Below are positions 8,702-18,776 of a stretch of DNA of 64,000 bases, piece by piece. Origin of the DNA: Mesobacillus boroniphilus (GTDB taxonomy: Bacteria > Bacillota > Bacilli > Bacillales > Cytobacillaceae). Where the stretch lies: positions 62,001 through 126,000 of the forward strand of contig NZ_QTKX01000003.1 of NCBI RefSeq assembly GCF_018424685.1. Direction: 5' to 3'. Positions within the stretch are counted from its first letter, which is position 1. Each line of letters begins with the position of its first letter. The notes under the pieces were generated by a model. That model worked only from the letters and a program-made list of their open reading frames with translations. It searched no databases and was not told the DNA's origin. The position numbers and the translations under genes were made by a program.

Positions 8702-10414
8702 ATGATACAAAAGCTCAGAAATTTTGAATTTGAAAAACGTCTGAACCTTCTTCCATTAGCAAAAAAACAACTATTAACCAAATCTAGTAGAAGAATGGAA
8801 AGACTTCACATTGTCTATGCTATGACCCATGTCGGCATTTCCGGCGGGGTGAAGGTCATATTAGAGCATGCAAACAGGCTGAAAAAAGCAGGTGCGAGGG
8901 TAACGCTGGTATCTCATTTTCAGAAGCCGTCCTGGTTTCCGATTGAAGCGGAATATATCCAGGTTCCATTTGAACTTGACCTGGCAAAAGGGATTCCAAA
9001 TTGCGATGTGATTGTCGCTACTTATTGGGATCATATTCAGGCGTGCATTGAAACGGGGATTGCTCCTGTTGTTTATTTTGAACAGGGTGATTTTCATCTA
9101 TTTGACTATGATTCAATGAACAGTATTTTGAAAAAATTCATTCAGAAACAACTTGAAATCCCTCCTTTTATCTTCACTGTGTCCAATCAGGCATCAAAGC
9201 AGATTGCTAGCATCTATGGAAGGGAAGCGAAGGTTATTCCCAATGCGGTAGATGAAGATATTTTTACAACAATGAAAGCTGAAAAAGAGAGCGCAGAAAA
9301 GCCTTACCTGCTGATGGTAGGGGCCGAGTCTGCGAAATTCAAGGGAATCGCTGATATCATAACTGCCTATGAAAAAGTAAAAAAAGAATTTGATGTCGAT
9401 TTATACTGGATTACCCCTGAACAGCCTTCTGAGGAAATGAAAAGGAGGGTGAACAAGGTTTTTGTCGGTCCCACTCAACAAAAAATCAGCAGCTTATACA
9501 GAGGGGCTTCTTTGTATATTTGCGGGTCAACCTACGAAAGCTTTTCCCTTCCGGCCCTAGAGGCTATGGCCTGCGGATGCCCCGTTGTTACGACAAATAA
9601 CCTTGGAGTACTTGAATATGCTGTCGACCAGGAGAATGCTTTAATCTGCCAGAAGACTGACCCTGTTGATATGGCAGAGAAAATAGCCTGTGTATTATCA
9701 AGTAAAGAGTTACAAAAAAAATTAACGGCCAATGGTCTCATAACAGTTGAAAACTATAAATGGAATACAATAATCGAGGAACTGCTGGATTTTTATAAAA
9801 AAGTGGCTTCGCATAAAGTAAAGGGGCAGAATCAGCTCAACGAATGGGAAATCGCTGTAAAATCAGAGCATTTTCTGGCAAAAGAAGATTTAGCGAAACT
9901 GAAAAACTTTTTGTGTGTCACCAGCGCGGATATTGTGAAAGCTCCTGTGGTTTACGCTGTTGAAAAAGCACCGCCAGTAGCCAGGTGGGAAGTCGTTGCT
10001 TGTCGCAAACACGTGGATGAGGGAAAAACGGAGCATTGCTTCACCCCATTACTGCCGTTCAACAAGCTGCAACTGTTCAATTATCCTGGATACAAGTCAT
10101 TTTTAATAAAAGAATACGAGGATGCATTGGCTGAATTTCAATTTCTGTATGATCGAGAAGAAAATGAAAAGGAAAAAGCCGCAATTGGCCGGTGGATCGT
10201 TCTGAGTCTTTTGAGACTTCAAAGGAAAGAGCAGGCAAAGAAGAGATTAAAGGAGTATATCAAACAATTCACTAATCATGCCGATTTTTATTTGCTGAAA
10301 GCTCATCTTGATGAAGATGCGAAGGAAAAAGCCAGTTCAATTGAAACAGTCAGGCTTTTGGGTGATGCCGCGTCACTCCCTGAATTTTTCTATAAAGTGA
10401 ATCATGAAATTTGA
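8702..10414 (+). CDS. Glycosyltransferase family 4-like protein with C-terminal helical extension
   Basis: Predicted cytoplasmic GT-B transferase that uses a nucleotide sugar. The N-terminal acceptor half starts YAMTHVGISGGVKVILEHAN near residue 38. The donor half carries VIPNAVDEDIF and the EX7E motif ESFSLPALEAMACGCPVV near residue 280, typical of GT4 (RfaB/PimA type). Residues 380-570 lie beyond the catalytic domain and look like helical repeats (YEDALAEFQFLYDREENEK), possibly a TPR-like protein-binding part. Start ATG 8702 has GGGTGAAAAG upstream. It is the first of five same-strand genes after the collagen-like gene, and I infer a role in glycosylating that protein. Confidence 0.8.
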   Translation: MIQKLRNFEFEKRLNLLPLAKKQLLTKSSRRMERLHIVYAMTHVGISGGVKVILEHANRLKKAGARVTLVSHFQKPSWFPIEAEYIQVPFELDLAKGIPNCDVIVATYWDHIQACIETGIAPVVYFEQGDFHLFDYDSMNSILKKFIQKQLEIPPFIFTVSNQASKQIASIYGREAKVIPNAVDEDIFTTMKAEKESAEKPYLLMVGAESAKFKGIADIITAYEKVKKEFDVDLYWITPEQPSEEMKRRVNKVFVGPTQQKISSLYRGASLYICGSTYESFSLPALEAMACGCPVVTTNNLGVLEYAVDQENALICQKTDPVDMAEKIACVLSSKELQKKLTANGLITVENYKWNTIIEELLDFYKKVASHKVKGQNQLNEWEIAVKSEHFLAKEDLAKLKNFLCVTSADIVKAPVVYAVEKAPPVARWEVVACRKHVDEGKTEHCFTPLLPFNKLQLFNYPGYKSFLIKEYEDALAEFQFLYDREENEKEKAAIGRWIVLSLLRLQRKEQAKKRLKEYIKQFTNHADFYLLKAHLDEDAKEKASSIETVRLLGDAASLPEFFYKVNHEI

Positions 10415-10526
10415 GCTGAAAACCAACCTGGGGCCATGTTGGAAAAGTAAACAAACACTTCTTGCGTATTTTTGAATATACCTAAAATGACTGAAAGAAA
10501 TTTGAAGGTAAAAAGGAGTTTTTCAA

Positions 10527-11414
10527 TTGACCTATTCATTTTCGCCGGAACAATGGGAGTACTTATTCAGGCTTGGCTATCCGGGTCCCTGGGATAAGGA
10601 GTCAATGGCCTCGGAGGCTATTTACAGAGGCGGAGAGGCAATTGTTAAAAGCAAACTACTAAAAAATCAATATCTTCCTTATAATCTTGAAGACATCATC
10701 GAGGAAGGCATGAAGAGCCTTTTGAATGATATAATCTGCCTGCAAACAGCAAGCGAAGTAGAAATGCAGCTGTTAGAGGCTTTGCGAGAAAAGAAGGGGT
10801 TCAGTGTAATAAGGATTGGTGATGGCGAAATACTGGCTTTATCACACGATATCCTGGTTACTTCAGAAGAAATTAATAAAAATAGACGGCTTAAGGGTAT
10901 GGGGGGATTTAAGGTCCCGAACCATGAAAAAAGAGATTTATTGGCTAAGAATCTGCTAGAGGCTGATATTGTTGGCATTCCAGAAGCGAGATATCCAGTC
11001 TATCAGAGGATGTTCAATCAAGTCGCTAAGGAATATGGGCTGCCATTGCAGTCTATGAAATTGGCTGCTTCACTGATCAATTACCAGATTAACCAGGAAA
11101 CAGCTTTTTATCATCATGTTTTAAAGAATTATCGAGTCCTGCTGATTGGAAATCGTTCGGCTGATGGAGAGGAATTTTTCATCAAAAAGGGCTATAACTC
11201 CATTGCAGGCACCATAAAGGTCCCAGGATTTGATTCGATTGAAAAAGTGATGGAAGAAGCCGATCGATATGAGTATGACATTGCCTTCGTTTCGGCGGGG
11301 GTAGCCGCCAACATCATCTGTGTGGAAATAGCCAGGAGGGATAAGGTGGCAATTGATTTTGGGCACTTGCTTGATTGGTATCTGTCAGGCCGCAGGGTGA
11401 TCAGGACCGAATGA
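10527..11414 (+). CDS. GT-D fold glycosyltransferase-like protein
   Basis: 295 aa. The segment FSVIRIGDGEILAL near residue 93 is the hallmark of GT-D fold (DUF1792-type) transferases, whose known members add a sugar to glycans on serine-rich bacterial adhesins. Further matches to the fold are VLLIGNRSADG and the C-terminal YDIAFVSAGVAANIICVEIA followed by AIDFGHLLDW. Start TTG 10527 follows AAAAAGGAG. Members of this fold act on surface glycoproteins, which fits the neighbouring collagen-like protein as acceptor. The exact donor and acceptor cannot be read from sequence. Confidence 0.7.
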   Translation: MTYSFSPEQWEYLFRLGYPGPWDKESMASEAIYRGGEAIVKSKLLKNQYLPYNLEDIIEEGMKSLLNDIICLQTASEVEMQLLEALREKKGFSVIRIGDGEILALSHDILVTSEEINKNRRLKGMGGFKVPNHEKRDLLAKNLLEADIVGIPEARYPVYQRMFNQVAKEYGLPLQSMKLAASLINYQINQETAFYHHVLKNYRVLLIGNRSADGEEFFIKKGYNSIAGTIKVPGFDSIEKVMEEADRYEYDIAFVSAGVAANIICVEIARRDKVAIDFGHLLDWYLSGRRVIRTE

Positions 11415-11459
11415 GGAGGCCGATCATCTCTTTTTCAATCACATAACTGGGGTGTTTTT

Positions 11460-12575
11460 ATGATTAGCGTCATTTTGCCAGTGTACAACGGGGGGGATTT
11501 CCTTAAGGAAACCATCAGCAGCATCTTGAATCAGACATATAAAAATCTGGAGCTCATCATTGTGAATGATGGTTCAACAGATAACAGTGAAGAGGTAGTG
11601 CTGACGTTTACTGATGAAAGAATAAAATATTTTAAACAAGAGAACAAGGGAGTGGCGGAGGCTTTTAACAAGGGATTATCTGAGGCGACAGGAGATTATA
11701 TCACCTTCCATGGAGCCGACGATCTCTCCCTTATAAACCGTTTTGAACGGATGCTCCAGATTCTTCAGCGCGGCGGGATTGGAGTTGTGCATTCTGATAT
11801 GCTCCTGATTACAGCAGGGGGCTCACCGATGGGCTACTGGCAATCAGGGAATGTGCTGCCTGAAGGCCTGTATTCTTTTTTCCTGAATGTAGGAACTCCA
11901 TTCAATAACCCAACAATGATTTTTAAAAGAGATGTGCTCAAAAGCGAAGTAAAATATGATCCTACTATTAAAGTTGGGTCCGATACGGATTTTATCCTGA
12001 AGGCTTTAAAGAGTGACTGCCTGTCCTATCATATTCCAGAGCCTTTGTATCTTTACAGGAGGCATCAGACAAATGTGACGAACCAGAAAAATCCGGCTGT
12101 ACTGGCTCGGCATGTGAAACTGAATCTTTCCGATCATGACCTGAAGAATATTCACGAAGCAAATGGCGGTCCTGATGGTACGGATCACAATCTTTTTGCT
12201 GCTAAATTAATTGCCGGGCTCGCATTATCCAGGAGATGGATGATGAATGAAGCATTTATCCTCTTTAATGATGCCATTCCCTTAATCAAGAGTGACCGTG
12301 ACCGTATTTTTTTTGAAGGGATGAAAGGGTTGATTGAAAAAGACTATCCGCGTGCGGTTAAGCACTTCACCAAGATCGAGAACAGGACCCATCTTGAGGA
12401 AAATTATTTAGGTGAAGCCTTGATGTTTTTAAAGAAATATAACGAGGCGTACTTCCATTTCATTAAAGCATTGGAACTGTGTCCGGATTATCATTCTCCT
12501 GTTCAGAACCTCAAAGCAATCGGCACTTTAAGAGGGCTTAATGTCATTGATAAACATATAAATAAGTATAAATAG
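11460..12575 (+). CDS. Family 2 glycosyltransferase with C-terminal TPR-like region
   Basis: GT-A fold enzyme: SVILPVYNGGDFLKETISSI at the N-terminus, IIVNDGSTDNSEE near residue 35, and the metal/nucleotide motif ITFHGADD near 82. The acceptor part extends to about residue 240. The last 120 residues contain TPR-like units (ALMFLKKYNEAYFHFIKALE), the same architecture as the GT2 gene at the other end of the cluster. Start ATG 11460; the upstream ACTGGGGTG may act as binding site. It lies 45 bases after the GT-D gene, probably in one transcript, and a hairpin follows its stop codon. Confidence 0.85.
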   Translation: MISVILPVYNGGDFLKETISSILNQTYKNLELIIVNDGSTDNSEEVVLTFTDERIKYFKQENKGVAEAFNKGLSEATGDYITFHGADDLSLINRFERMLQILQRGGIGVVHSDMLLITAGGSPMGYWQSGNVLPEGLYSFFLNVGTPFNNPTMIFKRDVLKSEVKYDPTIKVGSDTDFILKALKSDCLSYHIPEPLYLYRRHQTNVTNQKNPAVLARHVKLNLSDHDLKNIHEANGGPDGTDHNLFAAKLIAGLALSRRWMMNEAFILFNDAIPLIKSDRDRIFFEGMKGLIEKDYPRAVKHFTKIENRTHLEENYLGEALMFLKKYNEAYFHFIKALELCPDYHSPVQNLKAIGTLRGLNVIDKHINKYK

Positions 12576-12600
12576 ACCCCCGGATTTAGGGGGTTCTTCT
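12576..12600 (+). terminator. Short hairpin after the GT2 gene
   Basis: ACCCCC and GGGGGT pair around GGATTTA, followed by TCTTCT. The poor T-run suggests partial termination. Confidence 0.5.
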
Positions 12601-12644
12601 ATTCAGATACCCGGGTTTTACAGAACACGAAGGAGTGGAATCCA

Positions 12645-13616
12645 TTGAAGGAGAAACTGAAAATTTTACTGCTGGTCAAGCCGTTCTGGATTAAGTTTCC
12701 GAAGCATAAGCCAAAGTATGAAACGATTGCTGCCCTGGAGAACGATGCTGAGGTCAGGTACTGGCATAAAGACGGAAACATAAAGGATATCTTGCGAAGA
12801 ATCGATTTTAAACCAGATTTCATTCTTCAGTATGATGTGGCGTGGGGATATGCTTTTTCACCGATCATCAGCGGCCTGGGGCAAATCGACATCCCTAAAG
12901 GGTCAATTGTAATCGACGTCCATTACTTTCCCTATGTAAGAAGGCAATATTTTGAAGACACCAATATGGATATGATTTTTTCCCTCACAAAGTCGCCCTT
13001 TTTGAAAACATTTCCCGAATATAAGGAGAAGTTCAGATGGTGGCCGTTTTCTATTAATCCAACTATTTTTAAAGATTGGCAGCTGGAAAAAGACATCGAT
13101 TACTTACTGATGGGCCAGGTATATGACCACGACGGACAGAACAACACAAATACCCCAAAAGGGAGATACCCTTTCAGGGAGGAAGTTTTAAAGAAAATGA
13201 AGGAAGTAGATGGCTTTGTCCATCACGCACATCCAGGGCATGATGCCCCTGAAGCTGCGATCCTGAATGAAAAGTATGCCCGTGAATTAAACCGGTCTAA
13301 AATTTTCTTCACCTGTGGGGGGCAGTATAAATACCCTGTTCTGAAATATTTTGAAGCCCTGGCATGCAGGACCCTGCTGCTTGCCGAGCCGGTACAGGAT
13401 ATACTGGATCTCGGTTTTAAAGAAGGCCAGCATTTCGTGGCATGCGATCTTTCAAACTTTCAGGAAAAAGCGCAATATTATCGAGACCATGAAAAAGAAC
13501 GGCAGCTCATAGCTGATAATGGATATAGGTTTATCCATGAAAACCATACGAATGAAGCCAGAGCCAAGCAAATGGTTCAATATATTCAGGAGTATTTAGA
13601 TGGGCAGAAAAAATGA
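12645..13616 (+). CDS. CgeB-like glycosyltransferase (paralogue 1)
   Basis: 323 aa resembling the glycosyltransferase group 1-type C-terminal domain seen in CgeB, a protein of the Bacillus subtilis spore crust. Notable segments are EVRYWHKDGNIKDILRRIDF, DMIFSLTKSPFLKTFPEYK and the donor-half signature FTCGGQYKYPVLKYFEALAC followed by RTLLLAEPV. Start TTG 12645 has AAGGAGTGG upstream. A clear paralogue lies at 18777-19766 on the other strand, sharing YWHKDG, TKSPFLKTFP, GKYPFREEVL-type and PVLKYFEA segments. Two copies in one locus suggest successive sugar additions. The link to spore glycans is inference. Confidence 0.7.
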   Translation: MKEKLKILLLVKPFWIKFPKHKPKYETIAALENDAEVRYWHKDGNIKDILRRIDFKPDFILQYDVAWGYAFSPIISGLGQIDIPKGSIVIDVHYFPYVRRQYFEDTNMDMIFSLTKSPFLKTFPEYKEKFRWWPFSINPTIFKDWQLEKDIDYLLMGQVYDHDGQNNTNTPKGRYPFREEVLKKMKEVDGFVHHAHPGHDAPEAAILNEKYARELNRSKIFFTCGGQYKYPVLKYFEALACRTLLLAEPVQDILDLGFKEGQHFVACDLSNFQEKAQYYRDHEKERQLIADNGYRFIHENHTNEARAKQMVQYIQEYLDGQKK

Positions 13617-13633
13617 ATCTGTGAGATAGCTAA

Positions 13634-13667
13634 AAAGATGAGATATCGAGATCTCGTCTTTTTTTTA
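13634..13667 (+). terminator. Terminator after CgeB-like gene 1
   Basis: AAGATGAGAT pairs with ATCTCGTCTT (one G-T pair) and is followed by eight T. Confidence 0.85.
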
Positions 13668-13870
13668 TGTAAGTTTTGGAAGAAAGGAGGGGGGATACCA
13701 CTCATGGCTAATCGGTTTACTATAAACTGCCGGTGTCAACCTATTTCCATTCATGCACATTTTAATTGAGTGGTATAAAGGTCCAAGCGCTTGTCCGGAC
13801 TGTCACATACTCTAATATATGTCTTTTTATCTACTGGAATAGGAAAAAGCTACAGAAAGGAAGGATACCT

Positions 13871-14953
13871 GTGGATGCACGCGGTTTTTATGAAATGTTA
13901 ATAAAGAAGTTTCCCATGGGAGAACTGGGAAAAGGGCTGGAGCCTACTTTTCCGGGTAAGTCATATCAGCCAATGACTTATGGTTTGCTGCTTTCCTCTG
14001 AAATAATATATTATAGGTTATTTCGCGATCAAAACACTCTTGATAGAATCCAGGAGCTAGTTAACTGGCTGATTGAGAACAAGGATTTAGATAAGGACGG
14101 CATTCCGGGATGGGGTCTGCCTCATGAATGGGATGCATATCAGAACGGTTCCGTTAATCCGCCTAATCACCCCTACACTATTACAACATCCATCGTGATG
14201 AATGGTTTACTGGATGTTTTATCAATGCTTGAATTGGTGTCTTTTAAGGAGAGAGCAATCATTCAAGGCATATTGGCTAAAACTGCCCTTCATTGGTGCC
14301 AGAATGTGTGGACCTCAAATGCTAAAGGGGGCTATTTCTGGTACAGTCTCAGTAAAACTGATTCTAACTTTACCGTGAATGTTTCTGCGATGTTTCTTGG
14401 AACATTATCGAGACTATTGGCAGAACACGGCTGTATATTCACTGAGCAGAAATACAGCTTTGTAAAAGGTCGGATCAACTCTGCCGCTAATTCTGTTATT
14501 TCAAACGTGAAATTATCTAAAGGGATGCCTGAATGGTACTATACGATCTACGAAGATCCTGCAAAAAAAAGCAAATTAAATGATGTAATACACCATGGAT
14601 ATATTCTATGGGGGATGGAGCTTTACAGGAAGTATGGAGGGTTACATCCAGTGCCGTGGACGATTGAGCAGGCTGTTAAATCCATTGATCGTTTTATTGT
14701 TAATGATAAGGTATATAGATTTACTGAACTTAATAAAGGGCCTGCCCGACTGTGGGGAGCTGGAATGGCTTTAGCCTTTTACTCCAGTTACGATGAGCAG
14801 GAAAAGGTAAAACATCTGATAGGGATTATCGATGAACAATATGGACCATTTCCTGACCTACTTTATTATCCTTCGGTTTCTAGTAAAAACAAAAACTTTT
14901 ATCCTCGCTTTGCGGCGCATGTTCTATGGGGGTTGTCACTCAGTTTAGGATAG
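13871..14953 (+). CDS. Unrecognised protein, probably an all-helical toroid sugar-active enzyme
   Basis: 360 aa if started at GTG 13871, which has AGAAAGGAAGG six bases upstream; an in-frame TTG at 13766 has no such site. The sequence has evenly spaced amphipathic helices and aromatic/histidine segments typical of alpha/alpha-barrel carbohydrate enzymes: GWGLPHEWDAYQNGS, HPYTITTSIVMNGLLD, VIHHGYILWGMELYRKYGG, FYPRFAAHVLWGLSLS. I cannot assign a family. It has no signal peptide, so it should act in the cytoplasm (mother cell). Its position after the transferases suggests a role in making or modifying a glycan precursor. A bidirectional hairpin follows. Confidence 0.55.
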   Translation: MDARGFYEMLIKKFPMGELGKGLEPTFPGKSYQPMTYGLLLSSEIIYYRLFRDQNTLDRIQELVNWLIENKDLDKDGIPGWGLPHEWDAYQNGSVNPPNHPYTITTSIVMNGLLDVLSMLELVSFKERAIIQGILAKTALHWCQNVWTSNAKGGYFWYSLSKTDSNFTVNVSAMFLGTLSRLLAEHGCIFTEQKYSFVKGRINSAANSVISNVKLSKGMPEWYYTIYEDPAKKSKLNDVIHHGYILWGMELYRKYGGLHPVPWTIEQAVKSIDRFIVNDKVYRFTELNKGPARLWGAGMALAFYSSYDEQEKVKHLIGIIDEQYGPFPDLLYYPSVSSKNKNFYPRFAAHVLWGLSLSLG

Positions 14954-14960
14954 AAACAAA

Positions 14961-14994
14961 TAAACCTATATAACCAATGTTATATAGGTTTATT
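14961..14994. terminator. Bidirectional terminator between convergent genes
   Basis: TAAACCTATATAAC pairs with GTTATATAGGTTTA. The right arm overlaps the last codons of the leftward gtaB-like gene. Confidence 0.7.
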
Positions 14995-15870
14995 TGATTT
15001 AACTTCTTTTAAAACTCTTTCAAGATAAGCTATTACGCCATCTCTCAGGTCTTCACGCTGAAGGGCAAAATCAATTGTTGTCTGGACAAAGCCCATTTTT
15101 TCGCCAACGTCATATCTTTTGCCTTCGAATTCGTATGCGAATACTCTTTGGATCTGATTCAATTGCTGAATGGAATCTGTTAATTGTACTTCGCCTCCTG
15201 CACCCACTTGCTGCAAATCAAGGAACTTGAATATTTCAGGATTCAAGATATAACGGCCGATGATGGCGAGATTTGAGGGAGCGGTGCCTGACGGCGGCTT
15301 CTCGACAAAGTTTTGAACATGATATCTCCGTCCATCCTGTGCGGAAGGGTCAATGATGCCATACCGGTGGGTCTCCTCAACCGGCACTCGCTGAACACCG
15401 ATGATACTTGAGTGTGTCTCTTCATATTGGGTGATCAGCTGCTTTAAGCAGGGAGTTTCGCTTTGAACGATATCATCTCCGAGCAGAACGGCAAACGGTT
15501 CATCTCCGATAAAATTCCTGGCGCACCATACGGCATGTCCTAAACCCTTTGGTTCTTTCTGGCGGATGTAATGGATATCAGCCAGTTTAGAGGGGTGCTG
15601 AACCCGCTCGAGTAATTCGAGCTTTCCCTTTTCGAGAAGATTGCGTTCAAGCTCATGTGCAATATCAAAATGGTCTTCAATGGCTCTTTTGCCTTTCCCG
15701 GTTACAATGATAATATCCTCAATTCCCGATGCTACTGCTTCTTCTACAATATATTCAATGGTCGGTTTATCGACGATCGGAAGCATTTCCTTTGGCATGG
15801 CTTTAGTAGCCGGCAGGAACCGGGTACCTAAGCCTGCAGCAGGAATGATGGCTTTGCGTACTTTTTTCAC
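14980..15870 (-). CDS. gtaB: UTP-glucose-1-phosphate uridylyltransferase
   Basis: Makes UDP-glucose from UTP and glucose-1-phosphate in the cytoplasm. The N-terminal nucleotide-binding signature [20 protein letters not shown] is complete. [22 protein letters not shown] and the C-terminal [19 protein letters not shown] are characteristic of GalU/GtaB. Length 296 aa is normal. Start GTG 15870 has GGAGGAAGG upstream. It supplies the activated sugar for the adjacent glycan genes. Whether this is the only copy in the genome cannot be seen, so the symbol is by similarity. Confidence 0.93.
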   Translation of the reverse strand: MKKVRKAIIPAAGLGTRFLPATKAMPKEMLPIVDKPTIEYIVEEAVASGIEDIIIVTGKGKRAIEDHFDIAHELERNLLEKGKLELLERVQHPSKLADIHYIRQKEPKGLGHAVWCARNFIGDEPFAVLLGDDIVQSETPCLKQLITQYEETHSSIIGVQRVPVEETHRYGIIDPSAQDGRRYHVQNFVEKPPSGTAPSNLAIIGRYILNPEIFKFLDLQQVGAGGEVQLTDSIQQLNQIQRVFAYEFEGKRYDVGEKMGFVQTTIDFALQREDLRDGVIAYLERVLKEVKSNKPI

Positions 15871-16001
15871 TAGCCTTCCTCCAATAATTAGTTGGTTTGT
15901 ACATTATACTTATGAATGGTCTTGCATATGATTGGGATGACAAGAATCGGTGACTGCACAATGGCTGGAAAGAAGCTTAGGGAAAAGAGAGTGGTTTGGG
16001 A

Positions 16002-17102
16002 TCAACTGATAATCTCCTTTAAAGCATCACAAATTTTCCGGATTTGATTCTTAGTTAACTCTGCGTACATCGGCAGAGATAAAAGGTTATCGGCATACTC
16101 TTCGCTGAGTGGAAATGTCCGTGCAGGAATTCCAAGGTCTCTGTAGGCTTCGGTGAGATGGATTGGCGCCGGATAATGGATACCAGTTTGGATGCCTCTG
16201 TCGAGCAGCTTCTTTTGGACATCTTCCCGATCCTTGATGCGGATGACAAACAGGTGGTACACATGCCTGACATCTTCTTTTTCAACCGGAAGAATGATAT
16301 TTGTATCTTTCAGCATCTCCCTGTAGAGAGAAGCGTTTTTCCTTCTTGCTTCAGTCCACTGTTCGATATAGTTCATTTTAACATTCAGGATGGCAGCCTG
16401 GATTCCATCCAACCTGCTGTTATAACCGGCAATTTCATGGATGTATTTCACTTTGCTGCCATGCTGACTCAAGAGCCGTACGAGGCCAGCAAGTTCCTTG
16501 TCATTCGTCACCACCGCACCGCCATCACCATATGCCCCTAAATTCTTGCCCGGGTAAAAGCTGAAGCATGCGGCATCACCGATCGACCCAACCCGCCTTC
16601 CTTTATATTCAGCGCCATGTGCCTGGGCTGCATCTTCAATCACTTTAAGTCCATGCCGGGCAGCGATTTCCAGGATTGGATCCATATCTGCAGGCTGTCC
16701 ATATAAATGGACTGCCATAATCGCTTTCGTTTTTTCGGTAATCCTGGAAGGGATTTCTTCTGTATTGATCGTATACGTCTCTTTATCATGATCGACGAAT
16801 ACAGGCCTTGCCCCTGTGGCTGTAATCGCTTCTGAAGAGGCAATGAAAGTATTGGCAGGGACAATTACCTCGTCCCCATGTCCGATGCCCATTGCCTTTA
16901 AGGTAAGCCACAAAGCGTCCGTCCCATTGCCGACACCAATACAATAAGACGCATGGCAATAATCAGCGAAGTTTTTTTCGAAAGTTGCGACCTCTTTGCC
17001 TCCTACAAAGGCACAATCCTCGAAAATTTTTGCGACGGCTTCCTTCACTTCACTTTCAATGCTTTTATACTGGGCCTTTAAATCTAAAAATGGGATCATC
17101 AT
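16002..17102 (-). CDS. DegT/DnrJ/EryC1/StrS family sugar aminotransferase (WbpE-like role)
   Basis: PLP-dependent enzyme that converts a keto nucleotide-sugar to its amino form. The Schiff-base lysine is in [27 protein letters not shown] is the conserved PLP-ring site, and GVGNGTDAL near residue 60 binds phosphate. 366 aa is normal. Its ATG overlaps the stop codon of the upstream oxidoreductase gene, so the two are translationally coupled; AAGGAGAA lies upstream. With that oxidoreductase and the hexapeptide acetyltransferase it matches the WbpB-WbpD-WbpE set (3-oxidation, 3-amination, N-acetylation). FdtB/QdtB-type activity on a TDP-sugar is the main alternative, but no TDP-glucose genes are nearby. 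Confidence 0.85.
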   Translation of the reverse strand: MMIPFLDLKAQYKSIESEVKEAVAKIFEDCAFVGGKEVATFEKNFADYCHASYCIGVGNGTDALWLTLKAMGIGHGDEVIVPANTFIASSEAITATGARPVFVDHDKETYTINTEEIPSRITEKTKAIMAVHLYGQPADMDPILEIAARHGLKVIEDAAQAHGAEYKGRRVGSIGDAACFSFYPGKNLGAYGDGGAVVTNDKELAGLVRLLSQHGSKVKYIHEIAGYNSRLDGIQAAILNVKMNYIEQWTEARRKNASLYREMLKDTNIILPVEKEDVRHVYHLFVIRIKDREDVQKKLLDRGIQTGIHYPAPIHLTEAYRDLGIPARTFPLSEEYADNLLSLPMYAELTKNQIRKICDALKEIIS

Positions 17103-18079
17103 GCTTGGTTTCTCCTTAATAAAAGATCACTTTCCTCGAGTACTTTTACAACATTCAAACCTTTATTGCCGCTGCTCAAAGGCTCTTTGTTGTTCAGGAC
17201 GCAATCTGTGAAATGGGAAAGTTCAACACTCAATGCTTCTTTTAAAATAAGCTCGGGAAAATACTCTTTTCCATTCTCATACTGGTAGGAAATTTCACTT
17301 TTTGAGAAGTCAACATGCTTATGAAATACCTTTATTTTTTTCTCTGGCTCCATGTCGTCGTAAATCATCATGCCTTTTGTTCCGACAATTGCCATTTTCC
17401 GGACCTTTTCCGGGTATAGCCAGCTGTTCATAATATAGACTTTCTCTCCGGTTGAATAGGTTAAGTTGAGAAAAGCGGTATCTTCAAGCTGTGGATTGAT
17501 ATCTCGATGCCCATATGCTTTGATCTTGGTGATCTGGCTGCCAATCAGATAGTCGGCAATCGATAAGTCATGGGGAGCCAAGTCCCATAAGACATTGATA
17601 TCCTTTTGGTATAAACCTAAATTCAGGCGCTGGGATGTGATATACCGAATGGTCCCTAATTCACCTGAATCAATAATTTCCTTCATTTTCCTTACTGCGC
17701 CTGTGTATACAAAGGTATGCCCGACCATTAGTGTAAGGTTCATGGAGTCTGCAAGTTTACAAAGTTCCTTTGAAGTTTGAACAGAGTCGGTGAGAGGTTT
17801 TTCAACAAAGACATGCTTGCCGTTTGTGAGGGCTTCTTTTGCAAATCGATAATGAGTATTCACCGGGGTCACAATCAGTACGATGTCTATTGCGCGGTCC
17901 GTGATGATATCCAGATAGTTTGTGGTGGTTTTAATATAAGGGTATAAGGCTTTTTGTTTTGCCAGCTGTTCAGTATTCAAATCTGCAACATAGATTAACT
18001 CAACTCCAGGCAGGGCATCCAGATTTCGGATAATATTTGGTCCCCAATAACCGCAGCCTATGACTCCTGCTTTTAACAT
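17099..18079 (-). CDS. Gfo/Idh/MocA family sugar oxidoreductase (WbpB/WlbA-like)
   Basis: NAD-dependent dehydrogenase, 326 aa. The Rossmann motif [15 protein letters not shown] starts at residue 5. The catalytic EKPLTDS lies near residue 95 and [11 protein letters not shown] is typical of the nucleotide-sugar 3-dehydrogenase group. Start ATG 18079 is preferred because GGAGGGA precedes it and it places the Rossmann fold at the N-terminus. Upstream lies the acetyltransferase gene and downstream the overlapping aminotransferase. I infer oxidation at C3 of UDP-GlcNAc-uronate, made by the dehydrogenase at 19979. Confidence 0.8.
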   Translation of the reverse strand: MLKAGVIGCGYWGPNIIRNLDALPGVELIYVADLNTEQLAKQKALYPYIKTTTNYLDIITDRAIDIVLIVTPVNTHYRFAKEALTNGKHVFVEKPLTDSVQTSKELCKLADSMNLTLMVGHTFVYTGAVRKMKEIIDSGELGTIRYITSQRLNLGLYQKDINVLWDLAPHDLSIADYLIGSQITKIKAYGHRDINPQLEDTAFLNLTYSTGEKVYIMNSWLYPEKVRKMAIVGTKGMMIYDDMEPEKKIKVFHKHVDFSKSEISYQYENGKEYFPELILKEALSVELSHFTDCVLNNKEPLSSGNKGLNVVKVLEESDLLLRRNQA

Positions 18080-18125
18080 AGATTGATCCCTCCTAAAAAA
18101 TTCTCCTGCAGCGGGAGAGGAGACA

Positions 18126-18602
18126 TTATTCCTGGATGTATCGAATGACCTTAGCCGGGTTTCCGGCAACGATCGAGAATTCCGGGACATTCCTGGTGAC
18201 AACACTGCCAGCACCGACTATGGCGCCTTTACCGATCGTGAGTCCAGGCAGGATGGTACTGCCGGACCCGATGGATGCCCGTTCTTCTACAATCGTTTCC
18301 AGGAGGGTCCATTCGCCATCATTTTGCAAGGTGCCATCCGGATTGGTGGAGCGGGGGAACATATCATTCGTGAACATCACCCCATGGCCGATAAAAACTC
18401 CATCTGCTATATGCACTCCTTCACATAAAAAAGAGTGGCTTGAGATTTTGCAATTTTTCCCGATTTTAACTCCTTTTTGGATCTCAACGAATGTGCCAAC
18501 CTTTGTTCCGTCTCCTATTTCACACCCATAGGCATTTACAAAATCATAAATCCTGACGTTCTCACCTAGCTTTACATTGTTTAAATTGCTTTTATTATTC
18601 AT
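18126..18602 (-). CDS. Left-handed beta-helix N-acetyltransferase (WbpD/WlbB-like)
   Basis: Hexapeptide-repeat acyltransferase, 158 aa. Repeats run IGDGTKVGTFVEIQKGVKIG, ISSHSFLCEGVHI and IGSGSTILPGLTIGKGAIVG, with FIGHGVMFTNDMFPRS in the middle, which is the signature of the WlbB/WbpD group that acetylates the 3-amino group of UDP-GlcNAc(3NH2)A. Start ATG 18602 is chosen to give MNNKSN; the upstream site is weak (GGGTG). First of three leftward genes (acetyltransferase, oxidoreductase, aminotransferase). Confidence 0.82.
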   Translation of the reverse strand: MNNKSNLNNVKLGENVRIYDFVNAYGCEIGDGTKVGTFVEIQKGVKIGKNCKISSHSFLCEGVHIADGVFIGHGVMFTNDMFPRSTNPDGTLQNDGEWTLLETIVEERASIGSGSTILPGLTIGKGAIVGAGSVVTRNVPEFSIVAGNPAKVIRYIQE

Positions 18603-18776
18603 ATAACACACCCATATCTATCATTTTTATAGATGCTATGGTATAGAGGGTCACCGATTCATAATCAGTCTCTTTATGGTATATGTCGTGAAAATGGAAG
18701 TGTATGGGGGAGAGCCTACAGATGTGAAAAATCCGCTGGCAAATGAATGATTGTGCGGATTTTTCTCGGGCCTTGA

